Below, one piece after another: positions 19,165-28,187 of a stretch of 64,000 bases of DNA. A program made the translations under genes and the position numbers. The stretch is from Candidatus Dietzia intestinipullorum (lineage in GTDB: Bacteria > Actinomycetota > Actinomycetes > Mycobacteriales > Mycobacteriaceae). Within the stretch, counting starts at the first letter, position 1. Every line of letters starts with the position of its first letter. The notes beneath the pieces are model-generated. The model had not been told where the DNA came from, did not search any database, and worked only from the letters and a program-made list of their open reading frames with translations. The stretch covers positions 124,001-188,000 of the forward strand of contig DWWP01000019.1 in the NCBI GenBank assembly GCA_019119635.1, in the 5' to 3' direction.

Positions 19165-19602
19165 CTACCGATCCCGCCCCTGATCGATGGGCGCATCGAG
19201 ATCGTCGAACACCTCCTGCACGGTCTTCATGGCCGAGAGCGCCGCCGGGGCCCCGCAGTATCCGGAGGCGTGGATGACCGCCTCGGTGATCTCCTCGCGG
19301 GTCAGGCCGTTGGTGAGCCCTCCGCGCACGTGGCCGGCGAGCTCCGCGTTCGCCCGCAGCGCCACGAGCATCCCGACGTTGAGCAGGCTGCGGTCCCGCC
19401 ACCCCAGACCGGGGCGGTTCCAGATGTTGCCCCACACGTTCTCGGTCACCACGTACTGGATCGCCTCGGATGCGGTCCCCTCGGCGCGTCCCATGGCGCG
19501 GTCCACGAAGGCGTCGCTCATCACCTGCCTGCGGGCCGCGAAACCCTGCGCGCGCAGGTCCTGCTCCCCCGGTCCGGCTCCCGACCCACTCGTCGTCGTC
19601 AT
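19165..19602 (-). CDS. Carboxymuconolactone decarboxylase family protein
   Basis: Protein of 145 residues, using the ATG at 19602 which has GGAAG in front. RDRSLLNVGMLVALRANAEL and the following EEITEAVIHASGYCGAPAAL match the 4-carboxymuconolactone decarboxylase/AhpD-like fold, including the single conserved cysteine in SGYCG; the AhpD CxxC pair is absent, so a peroxidase role is unlikely. Some members decarboxylate gamma-carboxymuconolactone in protocatechuate degradation, but no other pathway gene is nearby. It precedes the acyl-CoA ligase on the same strand (54-base gap). Confidence 0.8.
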   Translation of the reverse strand: MTTTSGSGAGPGEQDLRAQGFAARRQVMSDAFVDRAMGRAEGTASEAIQYVVTENVWGNIWNRPGLGWRDRSLLNVGMLVALRANAELAGHVRGGLTNGLTREEITEAVIHASGYCGAPAALSAMKTVQEVFDDLDAPIDQGRDR

Positions 19603-19843
19603 CTCTTCTTCCTTCCTCGCTGCGGTCGCTGGCCGCCCATCTTCCCGCGTCGGCACCCGGGCGCGCTACGCTCGGGCGGTCCCCGCGCGCCCGCGTGGGA
19701 CCCGTGGCACCCGGTGGGAGGGCAAGCCAGGTCCGCCGGACCCACGGCCCGTACGTACCGCCTCGGACGAAGGCCGGTCGCGCGCTGCGGCGGAGCCCGC
19801 AGCCGGACCCGCCGGCGTCCCCGGCGATTCCCGGAGGATCCCC

Positions 19844-20725
19844 GTGTCGTTGTCCCCCCGATCGCTCATCCCCTGTCTCGCGGCGCTCGCGCTCGTCGCC
19901 TCGGCGTGCTCGGGCCCCGAGGCCCAGAACCCCGGCGGGTCCGACGACGGCACACCCCGGTCGATCGTCTCGCTGAGTCCCACTACCACCGAGATGCTGT
20001 ACGCCGTCGGCGCCGGCGACGAGGTGGTGGCCGTGGACGAGCGCTCCGACCACCCCGAGGACGCCCCGGTGACCGACCTGTCCGGGTTCACCCCGAACCT
20101 CGAGGCGGTCCTGAGCTACCAGCCGGACCTGGTGGTGACCTCCGACGACGCCGGCGGGATCGTCGACGGGCTCGAGCGCGCCGGCGTCGAGGTGCTCCTG
20201 CTGCCCGCGGGCGAGACCCTCGACGACACGTACACGCAGCTCGAACAGGTCGGCGCAGCGACCGATCACGTCGGGGAAGCCGCCGAGCTGGTCTCGCAGA
20301 TGCAGACCGAGGTGGACGAGATCGTGCAGTCGGTCCCCGACCGCGAGGAGCCGCTGACGTACTTCCACGAGCTCGACGAGACCCTCTACACCGTCACCGA
20401 CCAGTCTTTTGTCGGCCACCTCTATTCGCTGCTCGGGCTGACCTCCGTCGCGACCGGCGACAACCCGTACCCGCAGCTGTCCGAGGAACTGCTCCTGGAG
20501 GCCGATCCCGACCTCATCCTCCTCGCGGACGCGCAGTGCTGCGGCGTCACCCCCGAGTCCGTCGCGGACCGCCCCGGCTGGGACGAGCTCACCGCGGTGG
20601 AGGACGACCGCGTCCACGTGGTGGACGAGGACCTGGCCAGCCGCTGGGGCCCGCGCGTGGTGGACCTGTTGCGCGAGGTGGCCGGGATCGTCTCCAGCGT
20701 CCCCGCGGACACGCCCGCTCCGTGA
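19844..20725 (+). CDS. ABC transporter substrate-binding lipoprotein (BtuF/FepB-like)
   Basis: Protein of 293 residues. The signal sequence ends in VASACS, a lipobox with Cys lipidation, so it sits on the outer face of the membrane. SIVSLSPTTTEMLYAVGAGD is the hallmark opening of BtuF/periplasmic vitamin-B12 and heme binding proteins, and a conserved GDNPYPQLS follows. GTG at 19844 has GGAGG upstream. It overlaps its permease by four bases. A cobalamin, heme or siderophore ligand is likely; a riboswitch-like remnant at 19670-19745 and the PhnP-like enzyme downstream slightly favour cobalamin. Confidence 0.87.
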   Translation: MSLSPRSLIPCLAALALVASACSGPEAQNPGGSDDGTPRSIVSLSPTTTEMLYAVGAGDEVVAVDERSDHPEDAPVTDLSGFTPNLEAVLSYQPDLVVTSDDAGGIVDGLERAGVEVLLLPAGETLDDTYTQLEQVGAATDHVGEAAELVSQMQTEVDEIVQSVPDREEPLTYFHELDETLYTVTDQSFVGHLYSLLGLTSVATGDNPYPQLSEELLLEADPDLILLADAQCCGVTPESVADRPGWDELTAVEDDRVHVVDEDLASRWGPRVVDLLREVAGIVSSVPADTPAP

Positions 20726-21756
20726 GCCGGGCCCCGGCAGCGCGCCGCCCCGCCCTCCTCGTGGGCGGGGCGGTCCTGCTCTTCGCGGGCGCCGTGCTCG
20801 CCGGCGTCCTCGTCGGCGCGGCCGGGCTCACCGCCCGCGGGGTGCTCCTCGAGCTGGCGGGCGCGCTGCCCGGGGTCGACGTGGACTCGGGACTGTCCGC
20901 GCAGCAGCAGGTGATCCTCTGGGAGATCCGGATGCCGCGCGTGGCGCTCGGCGGGATCGTCGGCGCCATGCTGGCGATCGCCGGCGCGACCTACCAGGGT
21001 GTGTTCCGCAACCCGCTCGCCGACCCGTACCTGCTGGGCGTCTCCAGCGGCGCGGGCCTGGGCGCGACGCTGGCGGTGGTGGTGGGCGGATCGATCGGCG
21101 GCGCGATGGTGCCCCCGGCGGCGTTCGCCGGCGGCATGATCGCCGTCGCCGCGACGTACGCGCTCGGCCGCTCGGTCGGGGCGGGGCGCTCCGAGGTGGT
21201 GATCATCCTCGCCGGTGTGGCGGTGGCCGCCTTCGCGAGCGCGGTCCAGACGTTCTTCATGCAGCGTCACGACGACACGCTGCGGCAGGTGTACTCGTGG
21301 ATGCTCGGCCGGCTCACCACGGACGGCTGGGCCCAGGTGCTCACGGTCCTGCCCTACGTGGTGGCCGCGGTCGTGGTGATCTGGTTGTACCGCCGCACGC
21401 TCGACGTGATGGCCGTCGGCGACGTCGAGGCGTCCAGCCTGGGCGTCGCGCCGGCCCGCGTGCGCCTGCTGTTGATCTGCGTGGCGACCCTGGGCACCGC
21501 GGCAGTCGTCTCGGTGAGCGGGCTCATCGGGTTCGTCGGGATCGTCATCCCGCACGCCGTGCGGCTCGTGATCGGCCCCGGCCACCGGCTGCTCCTGCCG
21601 CTGTCACTGCTCGTCGGGGCCGCGTTCCTCGTCCTGGCCGACATCGTGGCCCGCACCGCGCTGGCGCCGGCCGAGATGCCCATCGGGGTGGTGACGGCCG
21701 CGCTCGGCGCCCCGTTCTTCCTCGTGGTCCTGCGCCGGAGCCGGGGGCAGATATGA
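20722..21756 (+). CDS. FecCD-family ABC transporter permease
   Basis: Protein of 344 residues with about ten membrane helices. WEIRMPRVALGGIVGAMLA followed by YQGVFRNPLADPYLLGVSSG is the strongly conserved FecCD/BtuC block, and GFVGIVIPHAVRL is the coupling helix that contacts the ATPase. Starts at a GTG overlapping the binding-protein stop; its own stop overlaps the ATPase ATG, so the three importer genes are translationally coupled. Ligand class as for the binding protein (cobalamin, heme or Fe-siderophore). Confidence 0.9.
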   Translation: MSRAPAARRPALLVGGAVLLFAGAVLAGVLVGAAGLTARGVLLELAGALPGVDVDSGLSAQQQVILWEIRMPRVALGGIVGAMLAIAGATYQGVFRNPLADPYLLGVSSGAGLGATLAVVVGGSIGGAMVPPAAFAGGMIAVAATYALGRSVGAGRSEVVIILAGVAVAAFASAVQTFFMQRHDDTLRQVYSWMLGRLTTDGWAQVLTVLPYVVAAVVVIWLYRRTLDVMAVGDVEASSLGVAPARVRLLLICVATLGTAAVVSVSGLIGFVGIVIPHAVRLVIGPGHRLLLPLSLLVGAAFLVLADIVARTALAPAEMPIGVVTAALGAPFFLVVLRRSRGQI

Positions 21757-22577
21757 GCACCCCGCCCACGGACAGCCCCCGGCACCCGGAGCGCTCCCCT
21801 GCCGAGGCCGCCCTGACCTGCCGCGACCTCCACGTCGCCCGCGACGGCGTCCCCATCCTGCACGGCGTGACCATGTCCGTGCGCGCGGGGAGCTGGGTCT
21901 CTCTGGTCGGCCCCAACGGCTCCGGCAAGACCACCCTGCTCTACGCCCTGGCCGGCCTGATCCCCTCCGACGGGGACGTCGACGTGGTGGGCATCCGGCC
22001 GCAGCGGTCCACCCGCCGCACCATCGCCCGCACCGTGGCGATCATGCCGCAACGCCCCGTGGTGCCCGACGGCGTGACCGTGCGCGAGCTCATCCTCCTC
22101 GGCCGCACCCCGCACATCCCGCGCTTCGGCACCGAGACCGCGCGGGACGCCGAGGTGGTGGACCGCGTGATCGACCGGCTCGGCCTGCACGACTTCACCG
22201 GCCGCACCGCCACCACCCTGTCCGGGGGCGAGCTCCAGCGCGTGGTCCTGGCCCGCGCGCTGGCGCAGGAGCCCGAGGTGCTGTTGCTGGACGAGCCGAC
22301 CAGTGCGCTCGACATCGGCCACCAACAGCAGGTGCTCGAGTTGGTCGACTCCATGCGACTCGAGGGCGGGCTCACGGTGATCGCGGCGATGCACGACTTG
22401 ACCTCGGCCTCCCAGTACGGCGAGCGGTTGATCCTGCTGGACGAGGGCCGGGTCGCCGCCGACGGCCCGCCCGCCCGGGTCCTCACCACCGACCGGCTCG
22501 ACCGGGTCTACGACGCCCGCGTGGAGGTGCTCGACCGCCACGACGGCCGCGCGGTCCTGCCGCTGCGGAGCCCGTGA
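21753..22577 (+). CDS. ABC importer ATP-binding protein (BtuD/FepC-like)
   Basis: Protein of 274 residues. Walker A GPNGSGKTT, signature LSGGELQRV, Walker B LLLDEPTSALD, and switch His in AAMHDLTSAS. The Q-loop is IMPQRP. It energises the FecCD permease encoded just upstream (ATGA overlap). The C-terminal tail (VYDARVEVLDRHDGRAVLPL) is like that of heme and cobalamin ATPases. The next gene, a metallo-hydrolase, again overlaps by four bases, which ties that enzyme to the imported compound. Confidence 0.9.
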   Translation: MSTPPTDSPRHPERSPAEAALTCRDLHVARDGVPILHGVTMSVRAGSWVSLVGPNGSGKTTLLYALAGLIPSDGDVDVVGIRPQRSTRRTIARTVAIMPQRPVVPDGVTVRELILLGRTPHIPRFGTETARDAEVVDRVIDRLGLHDFTGRTATTLSGGELQRVVLARALAQEPEVLLLDEPTSALDIGHQQQVLELVDSMRLEGGLTVIAAMHDLTSASQYGERLILLDEGRVAADGPPARVLTTDRLDRVYDARVEVLDRHDGRAVLPLRSP

Positions 22578-23401
22578 TGGATGTCGTGCTGCTGGGCACC
22601 GGGGCCGCCGACGGGTGGCCCAACGCGTTCTGCCGCTGCGCCGGATGCTCCGACGCCGCGCGGCGGGGCGAGTTCCGCGGCCAGACGGCGGCGCTGGTCG
22701 ACGACGCCCTCATGATCGACTGCGGCCCGGAGGCGCCGGGGTCCGCGGTCCGGCACGGTCGCACCCTCGCCGGCGTGGCGCACCTGCTGGTCACGCACGG
22801 CCACCCCGACCACCTGGCGCCCCAGGCCCTGCTCTCGCGGTCCTGGGCGGAACCGGAAGGGACGGCGGGCGGGCTCGAGGTGATCGGTCCCGCCGACGCG
22901 CTGGACCAGTGCCGGCCGTGGGTCGCCCCGGACTCGGACGTGCGCTTCCGCCCGGTGGCGGCCGGGGACCGGATCGCGGCGGGCGACCACGACGTGCGGG
23001 TGCTCCCCGCCCGGCACCGGGTGTTCTCCGACGGCGACGCCGTGCTCTACGACGTGACCGGGCCCGACGGCGCGCGCGTGCTGTGGGCCTGCGACACCGG
23101 CCCGTGGCCTGACGACTGGTTCGGGGCCGTGCGCGGCGCCCGCTTCGACGCGGTCTTCCTCGAGGAGACGCTGGGCGACCGCGAGGAGATCTCCCGATGG
23201 CACCTCGGGCTCGCGCGCTTCGGCCGGATGCTGCGCGGGCTGCGCGACGTCGGGGCGGTCACCGACCGCACCGGGGTCGTGGCCGTGCACCTGGGCCACC
23301 ACAACCCGCCGATCGACGAGCTCGCGCGGCGCCTGGACCTGCTCGGGGCACGGGCGGGACACGACGGCGAGGTCGTGCGCGTGGAGGCGCCGTCGCGTTA
23401 G
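22574..23401 (+). CDS. PhnP-like metallo-beta-lactamase-fold hydrolase
   Basis: Protein of 275 residues (GTG at 22574 overlapping the ATPase stop, or ATG at 22577). THGHPDH is the metal-binding HxHxDH motif. An N-terminal CRCAGCSDAARRG element, C-x-C-x2-C, is the structural zinc site of the PhnP group. PhnP is a cyclic phosphodiesterase of phosphonate breakdown; this one has no phosphonate genes nearby and is fourth in an importer operon, so it may process the imported cofactor, for example in cobinamide salvage. That is inference. Its 3' end overlaps the converging TetR gene by four bases. Confidence 0.8.
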   Translation: MMDVVLLGTGAADGWPNAFCRCAGCSDAARRGEFRGQTAALVDDALMIDCGPEAPGSAVRHGRTLAGVAHLLVTHGHPDHLAPQALLSRSWAEPEGTAGGLEVIGPADALDQCRPWVAPDSDVRFRPVAAGDRIAAGDHDVRVLPARHRVFSDGDAVLYDVTGPDGARVLWACDTGPWPDDWFGAVRGARFDAVFLEETLGDREEISRWHLGLARFGRMLRGLRDVGAVTDRTGVVAVHLGHHNPPIDELARRLDLLGARAGHDGEVVRVEAPSR

Positions 23402-23994
23402 GTGGCGGCCGCGGCGTGGAGCGCGGCGACGGCCTCGGCCGCGGCGTCCAGGGGCGCCATGTCGCGGTGGGCGCGGCACAGCACCACCGCCCCCTCCAGC
23501 TGCGAGAGCGCCTGGAGCGCCAGGGTGTCGGCCGCGCCGGGGGCCATCCCGTGGTGGACGAGGATCCCGACCAGCTCCTCCTGCCACCGGGCGAACGACC
23601 GGGCCGCCAGGTCGGCGAGCTCGGGGAACTCCGGGTCGTCGTCGACCGCCACCGCGAGGACCGGGCACCCGGCGCGGTAGTCGCTGGCCAGCAGTTGCCG
23701 CCGCCAGAAGTCGACGAATCCGTCGAGCACCGCCGCCGGACCGGCCTCGCCGCCTGCGCGCATCGTCCGGACGACCGCGTCCGCCGCGTGCTCCACCGCC
23801 GCGGACAGCAGCTCCGCCCGGCCGCCGGGGAAGTGGTGGTAGACGGAGCCCCGGGGCGCGCCGCTCTGCGCGAGCACCTTGTCGATGGTGGTCCCCGCGA
23901 CCCCGCGCTCACACAGGAGCGCGGCGGCGGTCTCGGCCATCACCCGCCGCGTCTCCCCGCGCCTGCGGCGGCTTCCGGATCCCTCGGTGGACAT
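23398..23994 (-). CDS. TetR-family regulator
   Basis: Protein of 198 residues from the ATG at 23994. The N-terminal helix-turn-helix reads ERGVAGTTIDKVLAQSGAPR then GSVYHHFPGGRAEL, typical of TetR proteins of the LmrA/YxaF-like group. The ligand domain contains one cysteine after YRAG. It diverges from the DUF4442 gene over a 78-base gap that is unusually AT-rich (CATAATCAATAT near 24024), the likely shared promoter and operator. Its stop overlaps the end of the metallo-hydrolase gene. Confidence 0.85.
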   Translation of the reverse strand: MSTEGSGSRRRRGETRRVMAETAAALLCERGVAGTTIDKVLAQSGAPRGSVYHHFPGGRAELLSAAVEHAADAVVRTMRAGGEAGPAAVLDGFVDFWRRQLLASDYRAGCPVLAVAVDDDPEFPELADLAARSFARWQEELVGILVHHGMAPGAADTLALQALSQLEGAVVLCRAHRDMAPLDAAAEAVAALHAAAAT

Positions 23995-24072
23995 GCGGCC
24001 ATCGTACGCTACTATGCTCTCTGTCATAATCAATATCCGCCACGAATGATCCATCACGGGTGAGGAGCTCGC

Positions 24073-24579
24073 ATGTCCCAGAAGGTCGGCATCGTCAAAC
24101 GTCTCGTGTCCAGTCCGCGCGGGATGACCATCGGCATGAGCCTGTGGCCGCCCTACCTCGCGGCGGGGGTGCGCGTGGAGGGCTTCTCCCCGGACTTCCG
24201 CAGCGTGCGCGTTCGCCTGAACAAGCGGCCGTGGACCACCAACTACGTGGGCACCGCGTTCGGGGGCTCCATGTTCTCGATGTCCGACCCGTTCTGGATG
24301 TTCATGCTCCTGCAGCACCTCGGCCGCGACCACGTGGTGTGGGACGTCAAGGGGGAGATCGATTTCCGGGCCCCCGGCACGTCGACGCTGCACGCCGAGT
24401 TCTCGATCAGCGACGCCGACCTGGCCGAGATCCGGGCCGCGGCCGCCGGGGGCGAGAAGGTGCTGCGCTGGTTCACCACCGACATCACCGACGACGACGG
24501 CGTGGTGGTCGCCACCGTGCGCAAGCAGATCTACGTCCGGCGCAAGAGGGACGCCGCGACCAGAACTGCCGTCCGGTAG
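24073..24579 (+). CDS. DUF4442 hotdog-fold protein (putative thioesterase)
   Basis: Protein of 168 residues. FSPDFRSVRVRLNKRPWTTN followed by VGTAFGGSMFSMSDPFWM is the DUF4442 signature, a hotdog fold related to acyl-CoA thioesterases (PaaI/YiiD-like). The central Asn-Tyr-x-Gly and Gly-Gly region would hold the acyl-CoA. No catalytic function has been settled for the family as far as I know. GGTGAGGAG precedes the ATG. It is divergent from a TetR gene that probably regulates it, consistent with a fatty-acyl sensing role. Confidence 0.75.
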   Translation: MSQKVGIVKRLVSSPRGMTIGMSLWPPYLAAGVRVEGFSPDFRSVRVRLNKRPWTTNYVGTAFGGSMFSMSDPFWMFMLLQHLGRDHVVWDVKGEIDFRAPGTSTLHAEFSISDADLAEIRAAAAGGEKVLRWFTTDITDDDGVVVATVRKQIYVRRKRDAATRTAVR

Positions 24580-24686
24580 TCGAGCCGCGGCCCGCGGGGC
24601 GGGATCGTGCGAGTACTCTCATGTGCCAGAAGTCCACGCACCCGGCCCCCTCACGACAATTCGTGACCGTAGACAAGGCAGCGCAC

Positions 24687-25664
24687 ATGGCTATCTCACG
24701 TCCGAAGTTCCTCACTGCTCTCGTCGCCACGTCGGCACTCGTCCTCACTGGTTGCTCAGGCGGTTCCGAGGACGGCGGTGCCGGAGACGACACCTACTCG
24801 GTCGGCATCAACCAGCTGGTCCAGCACCCCGCGCTGGACGACGCCACCGCCGGATTCAAGGAGGCCTTCGACGAGGCGGGCGTCGAGGTGGAGTTCGAGG
24901 AGCAGAACGCCAACGGCGAGCAGGCCACCGCCCTGACCATCGCCCAGCAGTTCGCGGCCGACGACCTCGACCTGGCGCTGGCCGTGGCCACCCCCGCCGC
25001 GCAGGCGATGGCACAGAACCTCCTCGACATCCCGCTGCTGTTCACCGCGGTCACCGACCCGGTCTCGGCCGAGCTCGTCGAGTCGATGGAGGCCCCGGGT
25101 TCCAACGTCACCGGCACCTCCGACGAGGCGCCGATCGAGCGGCAGCTCGAGCTGCTCAAGGAGATCGTCCCCGACGCCGAGCGGGTCGGGATCGTCCACG
25201 CCTCCGGCGAGGTCAACTCCGAGGTCCAGGTCGAGCAGGCCACCGAGGCCGCCGGGCCGCTGGACCTGGAGATCAGCACGCAGACCGTCACCACGGTCAA
25301 CGAGATCCAGCAGGCCGTCGAGGCACTCGGCGACGTCGACGCGATCTACGTCCCCACCGACAACATGGTGGTCTCCGGCATCTCCTCGCTCGTCCAGGTG
25401 GCCGAGTCCAAGCAGATCCCCGTGATCGCCGCAGAGGAGGGCACCGTCGAGGGCGGCGCCGTGGCCACGCTGGGCATCGACTACACCGAGCTCGGGCGCC
25501 AGACCGGCGAGATGGCCCTGCGCATCCTGCAGGACGACGAGGACCCGGCCGAGATGCCCGTGGAGACCGCCGCCGAGTTCACCTACGTGGTGAACGAGGC
25601 CGCCGCCGAGCGCCAGGGCGTCACCATCCCCGAGGACATCCTCGCCGAGGCCGAGCGCAAGTGA
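24687..25664 (+). CDS. ABC transporter substrate-binding lipoprotein, PF04392 type
   Basis: Protein of 325 residues. The signal sequence ends in LVLTGCSG, a good lipobox. The mature protein starts with YSVGINQLVQHPALDDATAG, characteristic of the PF04392 (TrpX-like, tryptophan/tyrosine) substrate-binding family, and contains VATPAAQAMAQ and TDNMVVSGI. ATG at 24687 is chosen; a weak AAGG precedes it. It is coupled to its permease by a GTGA overlap. Aromatic amino acids are the best-known ligands of this family, but the ligand is not proven here. Confidence 0.85.
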   Translation: MAISRPKFLTALVATSALVLTGCSGGSEDGGAGDDTYSVGINQLVQHPALDDATAGFKEAFDEAGVEVEFEEQNANGEQATALTIAQQFAADDLDLALAVATPAAQAMAQNLLDIPLLFTAVTDPVSAELVESMEAPGSNVTGTSDEAPIERQLELLKEIVPDAERVGIVHASGEVNSEVQVEQATEAAGPLDLEISTQTVTTVNEIQQAVEALGDVDAIYVPTDNMVVSGISSLVQVAESKQIPVIAAEEGTVEGGAVATLGIDYTELGRQTGEMALRILQDDEDPAEMPVETAAEFTYVVNEAAAERQGVTIPEDILAEAERK

Positions 25665-26626
25665 TCGGCGCCGTCGAGCTGGGCCTGATCTACGGGGCAA
25701 TGGCACTGGGGGTCTACCTGACTTTCCGGGTGCTCAACTTCCCCGACCTCACGGTCGACGGCAGCTTCACCACCGGAGCCGCCACCGCGGCGATGGGGGT
25801 CCTCGCCGGCTGGAACCCGGTGCTCGCGACCCTCGCGGGCTTCGGCACCGGGTTCCTCGCGGGCGTGGTCACGGGGCTGCTGCACACCAAGGGCAAGATC
25901 GACGGCCTGCTCGCCGGCATCCTCACCATGATCGCCCTGTGGTCCGTGAACCTGCGGATCATGGACGGTGCCAACGTGCCGCTCCTGCGCCAGGACACCA
26001 TGTTCACCCCGGTGCGCGACGCCGGACTCCTCGGCACGTGGGGCGGGGTGGCGGTCTTCGCGGTCGCCGTGCTCCTGCTCGGCGCGGTCGTCGTGTGGTT
26101 CCTGGGCACCAACCTGGGCCTGTCCATCCGGGCGACCGGAGACAACGGGCCGATGATCTCCTCGCTCGGCGTCTCGACCGACTTCACCAAGACCCTCACC
26201 CTGGCGCTGTCCAACGGGTTCGTGGGCATGTGCGGCGCGCTCGTCGCCCAGTACCGCGGCTTCGCCGACATCTCGATGGGCATCGGCCTCATCCTGGTGG
26301 GGCTCGCCTCCGTCATCCTGGGCCAGGCCCTCCTCAGCCAGCGCTGGTTGTGGCTCGCGGTGCTCGCCGCGATCGTGGGCGCGGTGCTCTACCAGCTCAT
26401 CATCTTCGCGGCGCTGCGCGTGGGCCTGAACCCCAACGACATGAAGGCCGTCACGGCGCTGCTCGTCGTGGTCGCCCTCCTGCTACCGCGGTGGCGCGGC
26501 GCCCTCGGTCCGTTCGGGCGGAGATTCACGGCCACGACGACGAGGGCCGCCAACGAACGAGCGCTGGCAGGGGCCGGGGCCACGGTCGACCCCGCCACCG
26601 AACCGGCCCCGTCGAAGGAGGCGTGA
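25661..26626 (+). CDS. ABC transporter permease, BPD_transp_2 type
   Basis: Protein of 321 residues with eight to nine membrane helices. Opening GAVELGLIYGAMALGVYLTF and VLNFPDLTVDGSF, plus the cytoplasmic GLSIRATGDNGPMISSLGVS coupling region, match TrpY-like permeases paired with PF04392 binding proteins. The C-terminal 35 residues are a polar tail after the last helix. GTG start overlaps the binding-protein stop; the ATPase follows 2 bases after its stop. All three genes form one importer. Confidence 0.88.
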   Translation: MIGAVELGLIYGAMALGVYLTFRVLNFPDLTVDGSFTTGAATAAMGVLAGWNPVLATLAGFGTGFLAGVVTGLLHTKGKIDGLLAGILTMIALWSVNLRIMDGANVPLLRQDTMFTPVRDAGLLGTWGGVAVFAVAVLLLGAVVVWFLGTNLGLSIRATGDNGPMISSLGVSTDFTKTLTLALSNGFVGMCGALVAQYRGFADISMGIGLILVGLASVILGQALLSQRWLWLAVLAAIVGAVLYQLIIFAALRVGLNPNDMKAVTALLVVVALLLPRWRGALGPFGRRFTATTTRAANERALAGAGATVDPATEPAPSKEA

Positions 26627-26628
26627 GC

Positions 26629-27420
26629 ATGCTGTCCGTCACCGACCTGAGCAAGACCTTCTTCCCCGGGACCGTCAACGAGCGTCGCGCCCTCGACGGC
26701 CTGAGCCTGTCGATGGCGGAGGGCGACTTCGTCACCGTCATCGGCTCCAACGGGGCCGGCAAGTCGACGCTGCTCAACGCGGTCTCCGGCAAGCTTCTCG
26801 CCGACTCGGGGTCCATCCGAATCGACGGCAGGAACGTGGACCGGATGCCGGACCACAAGCGCGCCAGGTATGTCGGCCGCGTGTTCCAGGATCCGCTGGC
26901 CGGGACCTCGCCTGCCCTCACGATCGAGGAGAACCTCTCGCTGGCCCTGCTGCGCGGGCGGCGGCGGGGACTCGGGCCGAGCCTCGGCTCCCGGCGCCGG
27001 GCGCGGTTCCGCGAGCAGCTCGAGACGCTCGAACTGGGCCTCGAGGACCGCCTCACCACCAAGGTCGGGCTCCTGTCCGGCGGTCAGCGTCAGGCACTCT
27101 CCCTGCTCATGGCCGGGTTCACGCATCCGCGGATCATGCTCCTCGACGAACACACCGCGGCCCTGGACCCCCAGCGCGCCGAGCTGGTCACCACCCTGAC
27201 GCAGCGGATCGTCACCGACGGCGGGCTCACCACACTGATGGTCACGCACAACATGGAGCAGGCCATCCGGCTGGGCAACCGGCTCATCATGATGCACGAA
27301 GGGCGGATCGTCTACGAGGCCGACGACGAGAAGAAGGCCTCGCTGACCGTGCAGGACCTGCTCTCCGAGTTCGCCGGCATCAAGGGCGCGACGCTGTCCG
27401 ACAAGGCGTTCCTGGGCTGA
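26629..27420 (+). CDS. ABC transporter ATP-binding protein (TrpZ-like)
   Basis: Protein of 263 residues. Walker A GSNGAGKST, signature LSGGQRQAL, and Walker B IMLLDEHTAALDP, where the usual Pro after Glu is replaced by His (DEHT), a variant seen in PF04392-linked ATPases. Switch His is in VTHNMEQAI. The ATG at 26629 is preferred over GTG 26623 because GGAGG lies seven bases before the ATG but only one before the GTG. It ends nine bases before a converging hydrolase gene, with the GC-rich palindromic stretch CCGGCTCAGGCCGG between. Confidence 0.88.
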   Translation: MLSVTDLSKTFFPGTVNERRALDGLSLSMAEGDFVTVIGSNGAGKSTLLNAVSGKLLADSGSIRIDGRNVDRMPDHKRARYVGRVFQDPLAGTSPALTIEENLSLALLRGRRRGLGPSLGSRRRARFREQLETLELGLEDRLTTKVGLLSGGQRQALSLLMAGFTHPRIMLLDEHTAALDPQRAELVTTLTQRIVTDGGLTTLMVTHNMEQAIRLGNRLIMMHEGRIVYEADDEKKASLTVQDLLSEFAGIKGATLSDKAFLG

Positions 27421-27429
27421 GCGGCCGGC

Positions 27430-28182
27430 TCAGGCCGGCAGGTGGCGGCCGAGGTGCGCCTGCAGCTCGGCGAAGTGCCGTTCCGCGGCGGACGGCTCGT
27501 ACATCGCGGTATCGGCCATCGAGTACCCGTGCGGCGCGCCCGGGTACACGGACTGACCGAGATCGACGCCGGCGTCCTCGGCCAGCGAGGCGATCACGTC
27601 CATCCCCTCGACGGGCATCGAGGGATCGTCATCCGCGTGCCGCAGCAACACCGCCGCCCGGGTCGACGCGAGGCTCCGGTGCGGGCTGTCCGGCTCCTCC
27701 GTCACCAGCCCGCCACCGTGGAAGCCACCGACGGCGGCGACCCGGTCCGGGTGGTCGCCCCCGGCCCGTAGCGCCAGACGCGCCCCCATGCAGTAGCCGA
27801 TCACGCCCACCGGGGCGTCACCCGCGACACCGGGCAGCTCCGCGAGAGCCTCGAGGTAGCGGGTGGTGTCGGCGCGCGAGAGTCCCGGCGTGAGCTCGTT
27901 CATCCGCGGGATCGCCTGCTCGAGCGCGCGATCCCTTCCCTCGGGCTCGCGCAGGTCGGCGGTCGGGGCGATCTCCTCGACGGAGCCGGAGCGGTGGAAG
28001 ACGTTCGGCGCCAGGACCACATAGCCCCCGTCCGCGATGCGCTGCGCCATCTCGCGGATCTGTGGCCGCAGGCCGAAGGCGTCCATGAACAGCAGGACGC
28101 CCGGCAGGGCTCGCTCCGTGTCCTCCGGCCGCGCGACCCACGCCTCCGCGAGGCCGTCGCCCGTCTCGATCTGCACCGTCAT
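27430..28182 (-). CDS. Dienelactone-hydrolase-family protein
   Basis: Protein of 250 residues. The nucleophile elbow is GYCMGAR with Cys in the position of Ser, the hallmark of dienelactone hydrolase; DDDPSMP supplies the Asp and APHGYS the His. Early LFMDAFGLRPQIREMAQRI and VLAPNVFHR are typical. These enzymes open lactones such as dienelactone in aromatic degradation, but many homologues act on other esters. It starts five bases after the nitrilase gene's stop, with a Shine-Dalgarno (GAGAGG) overlapping that stop, so the two are co-translated. Confidence 0.85.
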   Translation of the reverse strand: MTVQIETGDGLAEAWVARPEDTERALPGVLLFMDAFGLRPQIREMAQRIADGGYVVLAPNVFHRSGSVEEIAPTADLREPEGRDRALEQAIPRMNELTPGLSRADTTRYLEALAELPGVAGDAPVGVIGYCMGARLALRAGGDHPDRVAAVGGFHGGGLVTEEPDSPHRSLASTRAAVLLRHADDDPSMPVEGMDVIASLAEDAGVDLGQSVYPGAPHGYSMADTAMYEPSAAERHFAELQAHLGRHLPA

Positions 28183-28187
28183 CGTCG

